Shown here piece by piece: positions 1-9,661 of a DNA stretch of 64,000 bases. Under the pieces are notes generated by a model, which saw only the letters and a list, made by a program, of their open reading frames with translations, made no database searches and was not told the DNA's origin. Made by a program: the position numbers and the translations under genes. Source of the DNA: Pedobacter sp. Leaf176 (lineage in GTDB: Bacteria > Bacteroidota > Bacteroidia > Sphingobacteriales > Sphingobacteriaceae); the NCBI RefSeq assembly GCF_001424305.1, contig NZ_LMPD01000007.1, positions 1 to 64,000 on the forward strand, written 5' to 3'. Position 1 is the stretch's first letter. Every line of letters begins with the position of its first letter.

Positions 1-424
1 GGAAAGTGAATATATTTCCGAGTTATTGGGAAGGCCGGTTGTGAAAGTTTTTAATATGTTACTGGGATACACGCTCAAGCATAACGGTAAAGCTGCCGGG
101 GAAAAAGGGAGGATAGCTGTATCTATAGCCGGCGATAATGATGAACATAAGAAAATAGCGGCTGAACTGGTTGATCAAATGGGCTTTGATACTGTAGATG
201 GCGGAAGTCTGGCCTTATCGTGGAGGCAGGAACCGGGAACTCCAGCTTTTTGTACGGAACTAAATGCAGCAGAACTCGAACTGGCACTTCCCAAAGCTGA
301 AAAAGGAAAAGCTCCCGCCAGAAGGGATTATATTATAGACAAATTAATGAAGTTTGAACGACCACCTGCTCACGAAGAAGTCGTAAGCCTGATGCGATCA
401 GGATCAGCGGGAAATTTGATGTAG
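1..424 (+). CDS. NADP-binding F420-reductase-like protein, C-terminal part (5' end outside window)
   Basis: The frame is open from the left edge (codons from base 2), so this is the 3' part of a longer gene. A TTG at 26 is only an internal codon. Visible parts match the substrate side of the NADP-dependent F420 reductase-like Rossmann family (COG2085): a 'GRPVVKVFN' strand, an 'AVSIAGD' strand, the 'MGFDTVDGG' segment and 'WRQEPGTPAFC'. The same blocks recur in the next gene, so the two are tandem paralogues. This copy carries a longer, Lys/Arg-rich C terminus (about 40 extra residues). The nucleotide-binding half lies outside the window. Substrate unknown; a small-molecule reductase is the family-level expectation. 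Confidence 0.8.
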   Translation, partial: ESEYISELLGRPVVKVFNMLLGYTLKHNGKAAGEKGRIAVSIAGDNDEHKKIAAELVDQMGFDTVDGGSLALSWRQEPGTPAFCTELNAAELELALPKAEKGKAPARRDYIIDKLMKFERPPAHEEVVSLMRSGSAGNLM

Positions 425-543
425 CTACTTCGAATAGATTCGGGAACCACTTATTGAGTTGCGGCAGATAAAGTGGCAATGGTTTATCCTTAGCATTGAG
501 AACACAGTAAGAACAACTAACATTTAAACTAATATATATTGAA

Positions 544-1218
544 ATGGAAATAGGAATAATCGGATCCGGCATGGTTGGAAGTACATTAGCCGGACATTTA
601 ACCGCCTTAGGGCATAAGGTGAAAATCGCGAACTCGCGCGGACCGGAATCTTTGGGAGAGCTCGCCGATAAAACTGGTGCGATGCCAGTTACAACTGCAG
701 AGGCGGCAGGCGCGAAAGACATCATCATTGTGGCTGTGCCTCCTACGGCGATGGAAAAACTTCCGGTTGCTATCTTGTCTGCCTCACAGGCAATCATTAT
801 AGATACCGGTAACTACTATCCATGCCGCGATGGAGAGAATGTTAAAGATGGATTAACGGATAGTGAATGGGCGGCAAAAGTAATAGGCCACCCTGTTATT
901 AAAGCTTTCAACAATATTTTTTCTACAAGTTTGGATTCAAAATCAAAACCTGAAGGAAATCCTGAGCGTATCGCTATATCTGTTGCAGGCGATCAAGAAG
1001 AACATAAACAGGCCGTTCAAGCGCTTATAAACGAAATGGGTTTTGATGCTATTGATGGTGGATTGCTTTCAGAATCCTGGAGACAGCAACCGGGTACTCC
1101 CGCCTATTGTCGGGATCTGGATAAGGAAACTTTAGCAGCCGCATTAAAAGAAGCTGATGAAAGCAAGCGTGCTCAATATCTTGAAACGGCTGATGAAGCG
1201 ATTCGTCCTTTTCTATAG
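544..1218 (+). CDS. NADPH-dependent F420 reductase-like oxidoreductase (Rossmann fold)
   Basis: 224 residues, the usual length for this family. The N terminus has the nucleotide-binding loop 'IIGSGMVGSTLAGHL' at residues 5-19, then 'ANSRGPESL' near 30-38, where family members read NADPH phosphate through Ser/Arg. 'IIIVAVPP' (about 60-67) closes the Rossmann core. The C-terminal half (from about 118) repeats the blocks of the upstream paralogue: 'GHPVIKAFN', 'MGFDAIDGG' and 'WRQQPGTPAYC'. In Bacteroidota such proteins are usually annotated as NAD(P)-binding domain proteins without a known substrate, and cofactor F420 itself is not expected here. It lies 119 bases after the first paralogue on the same strand. 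The ATG at 544 puts the GxGxxG loop at the normal distance from the N terminus. Confidence 0.87.
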   Translation: MEIGIIGSGMVGSTLAGHLTALGHKVKIANSRGPESLGELADKTGAMPVTTAEAAGAKDIIIVAVPPTAMEKLPVAILSASQAIIIDTGNYYPCRDGENVKDGLTDSEWAAKVIGHPVIKAFNNIFSTSLDSKSKPEGNPERIAISVAGDQEEHKQAVQALINEMGFDAIDGGLLSESWRQQPGTPAYCRDLDKETLAAALKEADESKRAQYLETADEAIRPFL

Positions 1219-1260
1219 AATTTTGGTACAGAAGCATTAAGTACGATATAAATTTCTATT

Positions 1261-1300
1261 ATTATACATACCTGGAATTCAAAATACGGGTATGTATAAT
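1261..1300. terminator. Perfect 12-bp inverted repeat, probable terminator hairpin
   Basis: ATTATACATACC (1261-1272) and its exact complement GGTATGTATAAT (1289-1300) flank a 16-base loop, 42 bases after the stop of the reductase gene. A second, shorter inverted repeat, GTTTAGC/GCTAAAC (1306-1312 and 1318-1324), follows directly, then a T-rich run at about 1342-1352. Position and shape suit transcription termination after the reductase pair, but there is no T-run directly after the first stem, so an operator role is not excluded. Confidence 0.55.
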
Positions 1301-1667
1301 TATTTGTTTAGCGCTGAGCTAAACAGAATATTTCTAAGGGCTTTTTTTATTTTTGGTGGTGCAATTAGTGGTACATACAATATTTAGCGAGTACCACTTA
1401 CAAACTGTTTTCACCTGGCAAGTAGCATTACCCTTATGTCGGATCAAGAGATTATTGAGTACCAGAATTTTACTAAAGAAATAATAAATGGACTGCTGAT
1501 AGCGCCTGATTACGCCCTTGGATTCGTCAAAACGAAAGCTGAGAGCAAATGCTCCAACAAATTCCTTAAATCGTCTATCGGAATGGAAAATTGAATCACA
1601 AAGTGTATATTTTACAACATCAGCGAGTCTTTCTGATAAAGGCAATTTTTATATCTTTGGTGTTTCC
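1301..1667 (+). other. Spacer ahead of the histidine kinase with a doubtful 52-codon ORF
   Basis: No recognisable gene. One short frame with an ATG runs 1436-1594 (52 codons, starting MSDQEIIEYQ); it has no family resemblance I can name and ends inside the leader of the kinase gene. The kinase frame itself is open upstream to a TTG at 1518, but those 50 codons show no PAS features, so the ATG at 1668 is preferred as the kinase start. Confidence 0.3.
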
Positions 1668-3641
1668 ATGAATATCGAAGAACAATCATACCGGGAGGAT
1701 TTTAGTGGAGAGCTGATTATCCAGGCACTTAAATGCTCGCCGGAGGCAACTGCCATATACACGAATGAAAATATGATCATTCGTTTTGCAAACCAAGGAA
1801 TGCTGGAGGTTTGGGGCAAGAACCCCACCGTAATCGGGATGTCGCTGATGCAGGCCCTTCCTGAATTGGAAGGACAGCCGTTCCTGGGCCTCCTCCAGGA
1901 GGTATGGCGATCTGGCCAGACTTATTCTGTAAGCGATGCGCCGGTCCATGTAAATAAAAACGGGGTCATGATAACTGATTATTATGATTATGAATATAAG
2001 GCACTCCTGAACAAGGAAGGCAAAACATGGTGTATCCTGAATACCGCACGCAAGGTTAGCTCGCGACGTGAATATCTGGCTCGGATCCAGCGAAAGGAAG
2101 AAAAAGAACAATCTCTACTCGAGGAGATGGCCGCAACAATGGAAGAGCTGAGTTCTACCAACGAAGACCTGAACAGCTCGCTGAAGCTTCTTGAGGAAAG
2201 CCGTGAGTACATCAGGACAATCATCGAGCAGGCGCCGGTGGGGATTGCTATGCTACAGGGCCCAGAACATATCATTGAGATTGCCAATCCTGCGATTTTA
2301 AAGATTTGGGGACGTACACTTTCAGAGGTCGAAGGACTTCCACATGAATATGCCCGTCCTGAACTTATTGGACAACCCGTAAACAAATGGCTTAACGAGG
2401 TTTTTAGAACAGGGAAGCGGCGAACGAATAATGAGTTTTCCGTTAAGCTATTGGACAAGAACGGCTTGCGGGAAGCCATCGTCAATTCGGTTTATCAACC
2501 TGTTTTCTCTTCTACGGGATCAGTCAGCGGTGTATTGATTATCCTGGAAGAGATTACCAGACAGGTACTTGAAAGGCGCTCAAATGAGAAAGATCAGCAT
2601 ATGCTTTTGATGGCCGTAGAGGCAGGGGAGCTTGCAACATTTTTTTATGAGCCTAAGACAAACCTTTTCTCCGGCAATGCATTGCTTAAATCATGGTTTG
2701 GACTTTCCGATGACCATGAAATCGATTTAAATATTGCATTCTCCAGTATTCTTGAGCGGGACAGGGCTAGGGTAGAGGAGGCCATCACGCAGTCATTGAG
2801 CAATTCGTCAGACGGAAATTATTTCATTGAGTACCGCATCCATCATCCCGGGGATCCAAACGGAAGACTTGTACAAGCCCGTGGTAAGGTTTTTTATGAC
2901 ATGGAGGGAACTGCGACAAGTTTAAACGGAACGTTAAGGGACATCACTGAGCAAAAAAAGGATGAGCAAAGAAAAGATGACTTTATGGCCATGGTTAGCC
3001 ATGAGCTCAAGACGCCACTTACCTCTCTCAATGCATATCTACAGGTTATGCAGAGAAACGCCATACTTTCCGGAGATCAGAAGCTACAGAACACACTTGA
3101 AAAATCTGTTAAGCAGGTACGCAATATGACTTCCATGATTAATGGTTTTCTAAATATCTCCCGCCTGGATTCCGGTAAGATGCTGTTAACACAAACCAAT
3201 TTTGATCTTAAGGCACTGTTTTCTGAACTTGAGGATGAAGTCCTTTCAACGGTGCATACGCATGAAGTTGTTTTCGAGCAACCAGAAACCATTGAGCTCT
3301 ATGCCGACAGGGAGAAGATATCTCAAGTCATTCATAACCTAATTGGCAACGCAGTTAAATACTCGCCAATGGGCAGCGCTATAATTGTCTCTTATTTGAA
3401 ACTCGAAGAAGGAAAAATAGGGATCATGGTAAAGGACAATGGGATTGGTATTGAAAAGCAGGACCAGGAGCAAATTTTTGAACGCTATTACCGGATAAAA
3501 AACCCTAGCCTGGGATCGATTGCGGGTTTTGGGATCGGGCTTTACCTATGCAAGGAAATTGTTGAGCTTCACAAAGGACAAATAAGGGTTGAAAGTGTGG
3601 AGGGAGCAGGATCGACATTTCTATTTGAGCTTCCATTATAG
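1668..3641 (+). CDS. PAS-domain sensor histidine kinase (orphan)
   Basis: 657 residues from the ATG at 1668 (MNIEEQSYRE). The order is three PAS/PAC-type sensor modules (about 12-130, 180-300 and 310-430), with a heptad-rich helix (about 140-180) between the first two. A HisKA domain with the phospho-acceptor His445 in 'MVSHELKTPLTSL' follows. The C-terminal HATPase has an N-box 'HNLIGNAVKYSP', G1 'DNGIGI', F-box 'IFERYYR' and G2 'GFGIGLYLCKEIV'. No transmembrane segment is visible, so it is probably a cytoplasmic autokinase. Family knowledge: it autophosphorylates on His and passes phosphate to a response regulator. No regulator gene lies next to it, so its partner is elsewhere. The first PAS is of the type found in many Pedobacter kinases; its ligand is unknown. 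Confidence 0.9.
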   Translation: MNIEEQSYREDFSGELIIQALKCSPEATAIYTNENMIIRFANQGMLEVWGKNPTVIGMSLMQALPELEGQPFLGLLQEVWRSGQTYSVSDAPVHVNKNGVMITDYYDYEYKALLNKEGKTWCILNTARKVSSRREYLARIQRKEEKEQSLLEEMAATMEELSSTNEDLNSSLKLLEESREYIRTIIEQAPVGIAMLQGPEHIIEIANPAILKIWGRTLSEVEGLPHEYARPELIGQPVNKWLNEVFRTGKRRTNNEFSVKLLDKNGLREAIVNSVYQPVFSSTGSVSGVLIILEEITRQVLERRSNEKDQHMLLMAVEAGELATFFYEPKTNLFSGNALLKSWFGLSDDHEIDLNIAFSSILERDRARVEEAITQSLSNSSDGNYFIEYRIHHPGDPNGRLVQARGKVFYDMEGTATSLNGTLRDITEQKKDEQRKDDFMAMVSHELKTPLTSLNAYLQVMQRNAILSGDQKLQNTLEKSVKQVRNMTSMINGFLNISRLDSGKMLLTQTNFDLKALFSELEDEVLSTVHTHEVVFEQPETIELYADREKISQVIHNLIGNAVKYSPMGSAIIVSYLKLEEGKIGIMVKDNGIGIEKQDQEQIFERYYRIKNPSLGSIAGFGIGLYLCKEIVELHKGQIRVESVEGAGSTFLFELPL

Positions 3642-3853
3642 GTGAAGATATCATGGGTGAATTGTCATCACAGATTTACCAGTTACACCTATAGATAAAA
3701 AGTCGACTATCAGGGTTTTAATGGAAATAGTCCCGTATATAAGGTTCCTGAGCAGGCCTCTTCTTTATTATAGTATAAATGGCTGTTAGTCTTCAGTTTA
3801 ATGAAGTCAACTAACCTGGCAAGTGCGACAATTCCCGGACGTATTCTCCCAAC

Positions 3854-4879
3854 CTAATTTTTAGCACCTCCGGCGGTAGATTGCCTGATATTTAATTTGG
3901 CTTTAATGTTAAACACTGTATTTGACTGCGCGGTAGTGCCGTTTTCCAGTTTTTTTAGTAGTTCTTGAATAATTTTGGTTCCAATCTCCTCAATTGATTG
4001 TTCAATTGCAGTAATCGAAGGTTTAATAAATTCAAGTAACTCAAAATCATCAAAAGAGATAACTGCTTTAGATGTGAGCAATTCCAGGTTGTTTTTTCTT
4101 GCTAGCTTTAACCCGTCCATCGTTAAGTAATTCGTGGCAAAAATAACAGCATCGACCTCTTCATGATGTGCCAAAAATTCTCTAATCATCTCTGTGGAAT
4201 GGTTCGAGTCGAGGTAATCAATTTTTAAAACAAAATGCTCATACTTAGCCCTCCGTAAAGCATTTGTGTAACCATTAAGACGGTCGTGCATTTGGAATTG
4301 GGTGGTATTAACCGTTATGAATGCGATTTTTTTGTAACCCTGGTTAATTAAGTGTTCGGTGGCATTTGATGTTGCATCATAGTTATCCGTCAATACATAA
4401 TCTACTTTTAGTTCTGGTAAATATCTATCAAATAACACAACTGGAATATGAAGGTTTATCAGTTCGCCAATTTCTTCTTCAATGCCCTCAGCAACAGCAA
4501 TGATATAGCCGTCAACATTGCGTTCTTTATACATGTTTAATATTTCTCGAATCCTTTTATTATGATTTCCTGTGCTGCTGAAAATAATTTTATAACCATA
4601 GTCAGCTGCCTTTAGATCAATTACCCGAGCAATTGCGGAGAAGAAGGGTGTGGATATATCATCCACCAGAAAACCAATTGTTTTTGACTTACCAGTTCTT
4701 AAACTTCTCGCAAAGGAATTTGGATGGTAATCAAGCTCTTTAACGATATCCAATATTTTTTCTGATAATTTCGTACTAATGTGTTTTTCTTTAGTTTTTC
4801 CATTTAAAACAAAGGAGACTGTTGTAATTGACGTGCCACTCAGTTGGGCGATATCTTTGATCGATACTTTTTTTTTCAT
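3854..4879 (-). CDS. LacI/PurR-family transcriptional regulator
   Basis: 341 residues, full length for the family. The N-terminal helix-turn-helix is 'SIKDIAQLSGTSITTVS' (about 6-22), followed by the hinge-helix region 'YHPNSFARSLRTGKS'. The type-1 periplasmic-binding-protein fold starts at 'TIGFLVDDISTPFF' (about 68-81) and ends with a 'TAIEQSIEEIG' effector-side segment. It normally represses or activates a sugar-uptake operon in response to a sugar or sugar phosphate. It is transcribed away from SusC/SusD pair A across a 1.6 kb spacer, and that pair is the most likely target. The C-terminal tail 'STAGGAKN' is typical of Bacteroidota LacI proteins. The inducer cannot be read from sequence. 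Confidence 0.92.
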   Translation of the reverse strand: MKKKVSIKDIAQLSGTSITTVSFVLNGKTKEKHISTKLSEKILDIVKELDYHPNSFARSLRTGKSKTIGFLVDDISTPFFSAIARVIDLKAADYGYKIIFSSTGNHNKRIREILNMYKERNVDGYIIAVAEGIEEEIGELINLHIPVVLFDRYLPELKVDYVLTDNYDATSNATEHLINQGYKKIAFITVNTTQFQMHDRLNGYTNALRRAKYEHFVLKIDYLDSNHSTEMIREFLAHHEEVDAVIFATNYLTMDGLKLARKNNLELLTSKAVISFDDFELLEFIKPSITAIEQSIEEIGTKIIQELLKKLENGTTAQSNTVFNIKAKLNIRQSTAGGAKN

Positions 4880-6494
4880 CTACTTCATTTAATTTTAGTT
4901 AATCATTGCTTTATTGTGAACAGACTGGCGCTGGCGATTTGTTGCTGATTGTCAGTTTTGGTTAAAATGCCATTCTCAATTGTGTGACTCATTTTTGATA
5001 TGAGCATCTGTATTGTGCAGAAACCAGTTGTTTCGATAATCGCTGATAAACCATATAGTATCTAAGTTTTTTTATTTGAGACGTCGAATAACACATCAAA
5101 TAAATTCAATTCATCAATACCCGAAGATCCATCAGCTTTGATCATATATCGAAATGTTCACATAAGCCATTTTGTGTTTTGTATATCATTTAACTGCATT
5201 ATGTCGCACGTCTTCAAAATTCCAAAAAGCGTGTTTGATAGCATTCTAGGTGTCTTTTTTTGAAAGAGGTCTTATCTGCTGCATATAAATTAGAGGCAGC
5301 CTAATATATAAATTAAACTCAATTTGCCCTCAATTTTTGAAATGGTATATATCATCTGCACGATTAAATCGAAGCTTATTGTTTAAAGTTAACCGCCTTT
5401 TTCCTGCAATTTCAATGGTTCTTCACATCTTTAAGTATTGATTATTAATAACATATAAATGCCCTTTCATTTGCTTGTGGACATGAACAGAGAAATTTAT
5501 TCTTATTGATATTGCTTATATAGTATACTATTTTGCCAATCAGGTTAAATTACGACACCTGTAATTCACAAGAGTTAATTAACAATTAAAACTTTCGAAA
5601 TCAAATTGCCAATAATATGCTCAACACAGTTATGTTCATACGACTTGGAACTGTGCTGAGTTTTGGAGTGACAATGCGGATGCTTAAGTGGGTTGTTAAA
5701 TGGTACCATGCGGATAAATCGTCTGGACTTATAAATTTTTTGAATTTAGCAGGCATAGTCTAAGCTTTATACAGAAATCAAGAGCTGTGGTCTATATAAG
5801 GATTCAGGAAAAAGCTCTAAGCGGATAGGGTGTTCCCGCAACACCATAAAGAAAACAGGACTATTTAACTGGTAACCATTGCTTGCGGTGAGTCGACAAA
5901 GGGTCTTTTAAATAGATTTAGGTTTAATAAAGCAATGTAAAATTTGTTATGAATACACACGTGGGCCTAACACCATCAATCTATGTTTTTAATCTGCCAA
6001 AAATGTTTAATGTTTTGCTAATATCAGACAATTATAGTAGTCCCATATCCTCTAAATTAGGTACAAGTAATAAAGGCGTATAAAGAATTGCAGTTAAGAA
6101 AAGTAAAATCACCCGGCATAATTTTAAATCATATTGAAAATTAGTGTTCTATTCAGGTTATTTTTTTCAAAACCAATCCATTTTTTCGGTAGCTAATCGC
6201 ATTTAAGTTCGGTGGTTACCGCATTGAAATTAAGATATGAAGTATTGTCGTAGTAAAATATTAAAATAATTACATTGTATCATTTTTTTTACTAGATTAG
6301 GGCGACCAAACACTTAATAGCTGGACCAATATAAAATCTTGAACCAAAATCAGCGAAGGATATGCATCATCTATGAACAGATTGATTTGCGATTCATAAA
6401 ACGTTTTAGTAAATTTTAACCGGTGGCTATTAAATTATTAACCCGAAAACCATATAACCAAACTAACATTAACAACTAAACCAAACTTATTAAA
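4880..6494. other. 1.6 kb A/T-rich spacer between divergent lacI-type and susC-type genes
   Basis: No convincing protein gene. The only frame worth recording is 5617-5763 (+, 48 codons). Its end, 'GLINFLNLAGIV', faintly resembles the first membrane helix of FtsX/MacB-type permeases ('FSFINIFGLAIG') and then stops, so it may be a relic of such a gene. A small hairpin GGTGTT/AACACC lies near 5829-5845. The spacer is much longer than a divergent promoter region needs. No tRNA or transposase sequence was recognised. Confidence 0.45.
6386..6417 (+). promoter_or_regulatory. Possible Bacteroidota-type promoter of SusC/SusD pair A
   Basis: TTTG at 6386-6389 and TAAATTTT at 6410-6417 are separated by 20 bases. 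This resembles the Bacteroidota sigma-ABfr pattern (TTTG, about 19-21 bases, TAnnTTTG), with the final G missing. It lies about 80 bases before the susC start. The match is imperfect and the DNA is A/T-rich, so this is tentative. Confidence 0.3.
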
Positions 6495-9400
6495 ATGGAA
6501 AACATTTCTTCCTATTTTAGTGCCCTGCAGAGAAAAAAACTCGGCACTACCAGTAGCGCTCTCAAAATAGCGTTGTTGAGTATCTCGATCCTAAGCTTGC
6601 AGAATACGGCAAAAGCTATAGACGGTGGAAAAAAGAAAATAACCGCCACAGCCATTAAAACCGAAAATACCGGGATAATGGAACATCAACGTTTATTTAA
6701 ACCCATAACAGGTGTTGTAACAGATGAAACAGGTACACCGCTTCCTGGAGCTACCGTAGTGGCCAAAGGTAGCATTGCCAAAACAGTAACCGATAAAGAT
6801 GGTAAGTTTTCATTAAATGTTCCAGATAATGTCACCACACTAGTGGTTTCTTACATTGGTATGGAAGCACAGGAGGTTAATGTCCGAGACTTAACTAATG
6901 TTACAATAAAATTAATGCCTTCTGGTAGTGCGAACTTATTCGAGGTTGTAGTGACAGCTTTAGGTGTTAAAAGGGAAAAAAAGGCATTAACTTACGCTAC
7001 GCAACAACTTAGTGCCGTGGAGCTTACTAAGGCTGGTGCTCCGAACTTTATGGAAGCGCTAAGCGGTAAAGCCGCTGGTGTTGATGTGGGTATAAGCAAT
7101 TCAGGAGTTGGCGGCTCAACAAAAACAGTTTTAAGAGGTTCCAAGTCAATAGCGGGCAGTAGTGAAGCTCTTTTTGTAATTGATGGTGTTCCTGTAGTAA
7201 ACAACAAAGGTGGCCAGCCCGGCTCTTACGGTGGAACAGATGGAGGTGATGGTTTATCAGCACTTAACCAGGACGATTTTGAATCTGTAACAGTTTTAAG
7301 AGGCGCAAATGGTTCCATTTTATATGGTAGCCAAGGCGCTAATGGTGTGATCTTAATAAATACCAAAAAAGGACAAGCCGGAAAAATTGCCATTGCATTA
7401 AGTTCTACGACCAACCTCAGTAGTGTAGCTACACTCCCAGAATTCCAGTTTAATTACGGAGCGGTGGGTGGTAATGACAGAAGCTGGTCGAAAACAAAGG
7501 GTAATTACCAGACGAATTATATCGATGATTTTTTCCAGACAGGTGTAAATACAATTAATACAGTATCCGTTTCCGGTGGTAATGAGCGTACAACAAATTA
7601 CTTTTCATATGGAAATAATTATGCCACTGGTGTTGTACCCACAAGTACATATAACAAACACAACGTAACTTTAAGCCAGGAAACAAAATTATTTGATGAT
7701 AAATTGATTCTTAGTGGAAATGTAAGATTCTCCCATGAAAAATCGAAAAATCGTCCTGGTGCAGGTTATTATAATAACCCATTAACCGGTTTATATTTAT
7801 TTGCTCGCGAGAGGGATTTCGAAAATTACAAAACAAATTATCAGATATTCGATGCTACCAGGAATTTATTCAGACAAAACTGGTATTCTACAGAGGAAAA
7901 ACAGAATAATCCATATTGGGAATTATATAATGACCCGAAACTTACCACAAGTAACCGTGTAATTGCGACGGCAAAAGCTTCTTATGCTTTTCTACCGCAC
8001 TTCAAGTTTGATGTTCGTGGGAATATTGATTACAATGACAGGCTATTGGATTATCGTTACGCTGCAGGCGGTAACTCCGTAAGCGTAAGTACTAACGGAA
8101 GCTGGAATCACACGAAGTATAATGACAAAGCCCTTTATGGTGATGCAATATTGAGTTATGATAATAGCTTTGGTAAATTCAGTTTGAACAGTGTTTTAGG
8201 CGCTAGTATTCAAGATTATACCTTCAATGATGGCCTATCTTTTGGCAATGGAACGATTCCACTGCAATATCCTAATTTTTTTAGTTATGCAAATCTCCCA
8301 TACAATCTGGTCATCAATCAGACTTACAGCAGGGTTCAAAAACAAGGTTTGTTTGCCAATGCTTCTCTTGGATTTAAAGATATGCTTTATTTGGACTTGG
8401 CTGGCCGTAACGACTATGCTTCTACATTAGCGACGACGGGTAATGATTCTTATTTTTATTATTCAGCGGGTTTATCAGCAATTGTTAGCCAGATGATCAA
8501 AATGCCCGAAGCAATTAGTTTCTTAAAGTTAAGAGCATCAACATCAAAAGTAGGTAACGAAGTGCCATACAATATCGTAAACCCTGGTAATACTATAGGC
8601 GGTGCGGGTGGTCCGGACGGCATTGGAGGTATTAACAGGAATACCCAGACACCATTTTCTACACTCGTTCCTGAGAAAGTAATAAGTAATGAGATTGGTT
8701 TGGAAGCCCGATTCCTGAACGATAGGCTTAATCTCGATTTCACATATTATAAAAATACAAGTACAAACCAGTTCCTATCTTTAACCGCTCCTTCAGGTTC
8801 AGGTTATACCTTTTATTATATTAATGCAGGTAAAGTAACCAATCAAGGTTTCGAGTTAACATTTGGCGGAGACCCTATAAAAAATGAGAATTTCAGGTGG
8901 AATTCTACACTCAATCTGTCTCAGAATAGAAATAAAATTGTACAATTGATTGCTGAAAATCCTGAATATCAGGTAGGTAGCAATGATGAAGGATTTAATT
9001 CAATTATTAAATCAGGGGGATCTTTTAACGATTTATATATTTATAAGCTTGCACGTAACGCAGCCGGACAAATCATATTAGATAATGATGGTAAGCCCAC
9101 CAGAACAGCTAATCAGGAATATGTAGGGAATTTAAATCCAAATTTCATTACCGGATGGAATAACACATTTACCTACAAGGATTTCAGTCTGAGCGCTTTG
9201 GTGACAGCGAAGTTCGGCGGTGTTGCCTTTTCTAAAACGGAGGCCTTTCTGGATGCTTATGGAGTAAGCAAGAGAACAGGAGACCTACGTGATGCGGGAG
9301 CAACTATGCCGATAAATGCGATTCGTGGTAATACACCAGTGACATCAATTGATCCTGAAGTGTACTATAGCGTTATTGGTGACAGGAATGGAATTATGGA

Positions 9401-9650
9401 ACCTTATGTGTTTTCCAGAACTAATATTCGTTTAGCGCAGGTTTCACTGGCTTACAATATTCCTATCAAAGGCTCTGCTATTAAATCTGCATCCGTTTCG
9501 TTAGTGGGCCGTAACCTATTCTTTTTCTATAAAAAGGCACCATTTGACCCAGAGCAGGCCATGAGTACAAGCAATAGTAATCAAGCAAATGATGTTTTTG
9601 CAGTTCCTGCAACCCGTTCGTACGGTTTTAACCTTAAGTTGAACTTTTAA
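6495..9650 (+). CDS. SusC/RagA-family TonB-linked outer-membrane transporter (pair A)
   Basis: 1051 residues. After a signal segment ('ALLSISILSLQNTAKA') there is an unusual spacer of about 30 polar residues. Then comes the carboxypeptidase-regulatory-like domain, starting 'ITGVVTDETGTPLPGATV' (about 74-91). The TonB-dependent plug contains 'VVVTALGVKREKKAL', 'LRGSKS', 'LFVIDGVPV' and 'YGSQGANGVILINTKKG'. The rest is a 22-strand barrel ending in 'YGFNLKLNF' with a terminal Phe. No STN or anti-sigma-interacting domain is present. Family knowledge: it imports oligosaccharides or other large nutrients with its SusD lid, powered by TonB. It is followed after 11 bases by susD. No enzyme gene is attached to this pair, so the substrate is not predictable. 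The divergent LacI protein is the likely regulator. Confidence 0.95.
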   Translation: MENISSYFSALQRKKLGTTSSALKIALLSISILSLQNTAKAIDGGKKKITATAIKTENTGIMEHQRLFKPITGVVTDETGTPLPGATVVAKGSIAKTVTDKDGKFSLNVPDNVTTLVVSYIGMEAQEVNVRDLTNVTIKLMPSGSANLFEVVVTALGVKREKKALTYATQQLSAVELTKAGAPNFMEALSGKAAGVDVGISNSGVGGSTKTVLRGSKSIAGSSEALFVIDGVPVVNNKGGQPGSYGGTDGGDGLSALNQDDFESVTVLRGANGSILYGSQGANGVILINTKKGQAGKIAIALSSTTNLSSVATLPEFQFNYGAVGGNDRSWSKTKGNYQTNYIDDFFQTGVNTINTVSVSGGNERTTNYFSYGNNYATGVVPTSTYNKHNVTLSQETKLFDDKLILSGNVRFSHEKSKNRPGAGYYNNPLTGLYLFARERDFENYKTNYQIFDATRNLFRQNWYSTEEKQNNPYWELYNDPKLTTSNRVIATAKASYAFLPHFKFDVRGNIDYNDRLLDYRYAAGGNSVSVSTNGSWNHTKYNDKALYGDAILSYDNSFGKFSLNSVLGASIQDYTFNDGLSFGNGTIPLQYPNFFSYANLPYNLVINQTYSRVQKQGLFANASLGFKDMLYLDLAGRNDYASTLATTGNDSYFYYSAGLSAIVSQMIKMPEAISFLKLRASTSKVGNEVPYNIVNPGNTIGGAGGPDGIGGINRNTQTPFSTLVPEKVISNEIGLEARFLNDRLNLDFTYYKNTSTNQFLSLTAPSGSGYTFYYINAGKVTNQGFELTFGGDPIKNENFRWNSTLNLSQNRNKIVQLIAENPEYQVGSNDEGFNSIIKSGGSFNDLYIYKLARNAAGQIILDNDGKPTRTANQEYVGNLNPNFITGWNNTFTYKDFSLSALVTAKFGGVAFSKTEAFLDAYGVSKRTGDLRDAGATMPINAIRGNTPVTSIDPEVYYSVIGDRNGIMEPYVFSRTNIRLAQVSLAYNIPIKGSAIKSASVSLVGRNLFFFYKKAPFDPEQAMSTSNSNQANDVFAVPATRSYGFNLKLNF

Positions 9651-9661
9651 TATTTGAAGTA

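Noticed and set aside
1518..1667. 50 extra N-terminal codons on the histidine kinase from a TTG start
   Set aside because: They lie outside the PAS domain, have low protein-like character, and the ATG at 1668 gives a normal start.
5829..5845. Short hairpin GGTGTT/AACACC in the long spacer, considered as part of an RNA gene
   Set aside because: Stem of only six pairs, no T-run and no tRNA- or riboswitch-like context.
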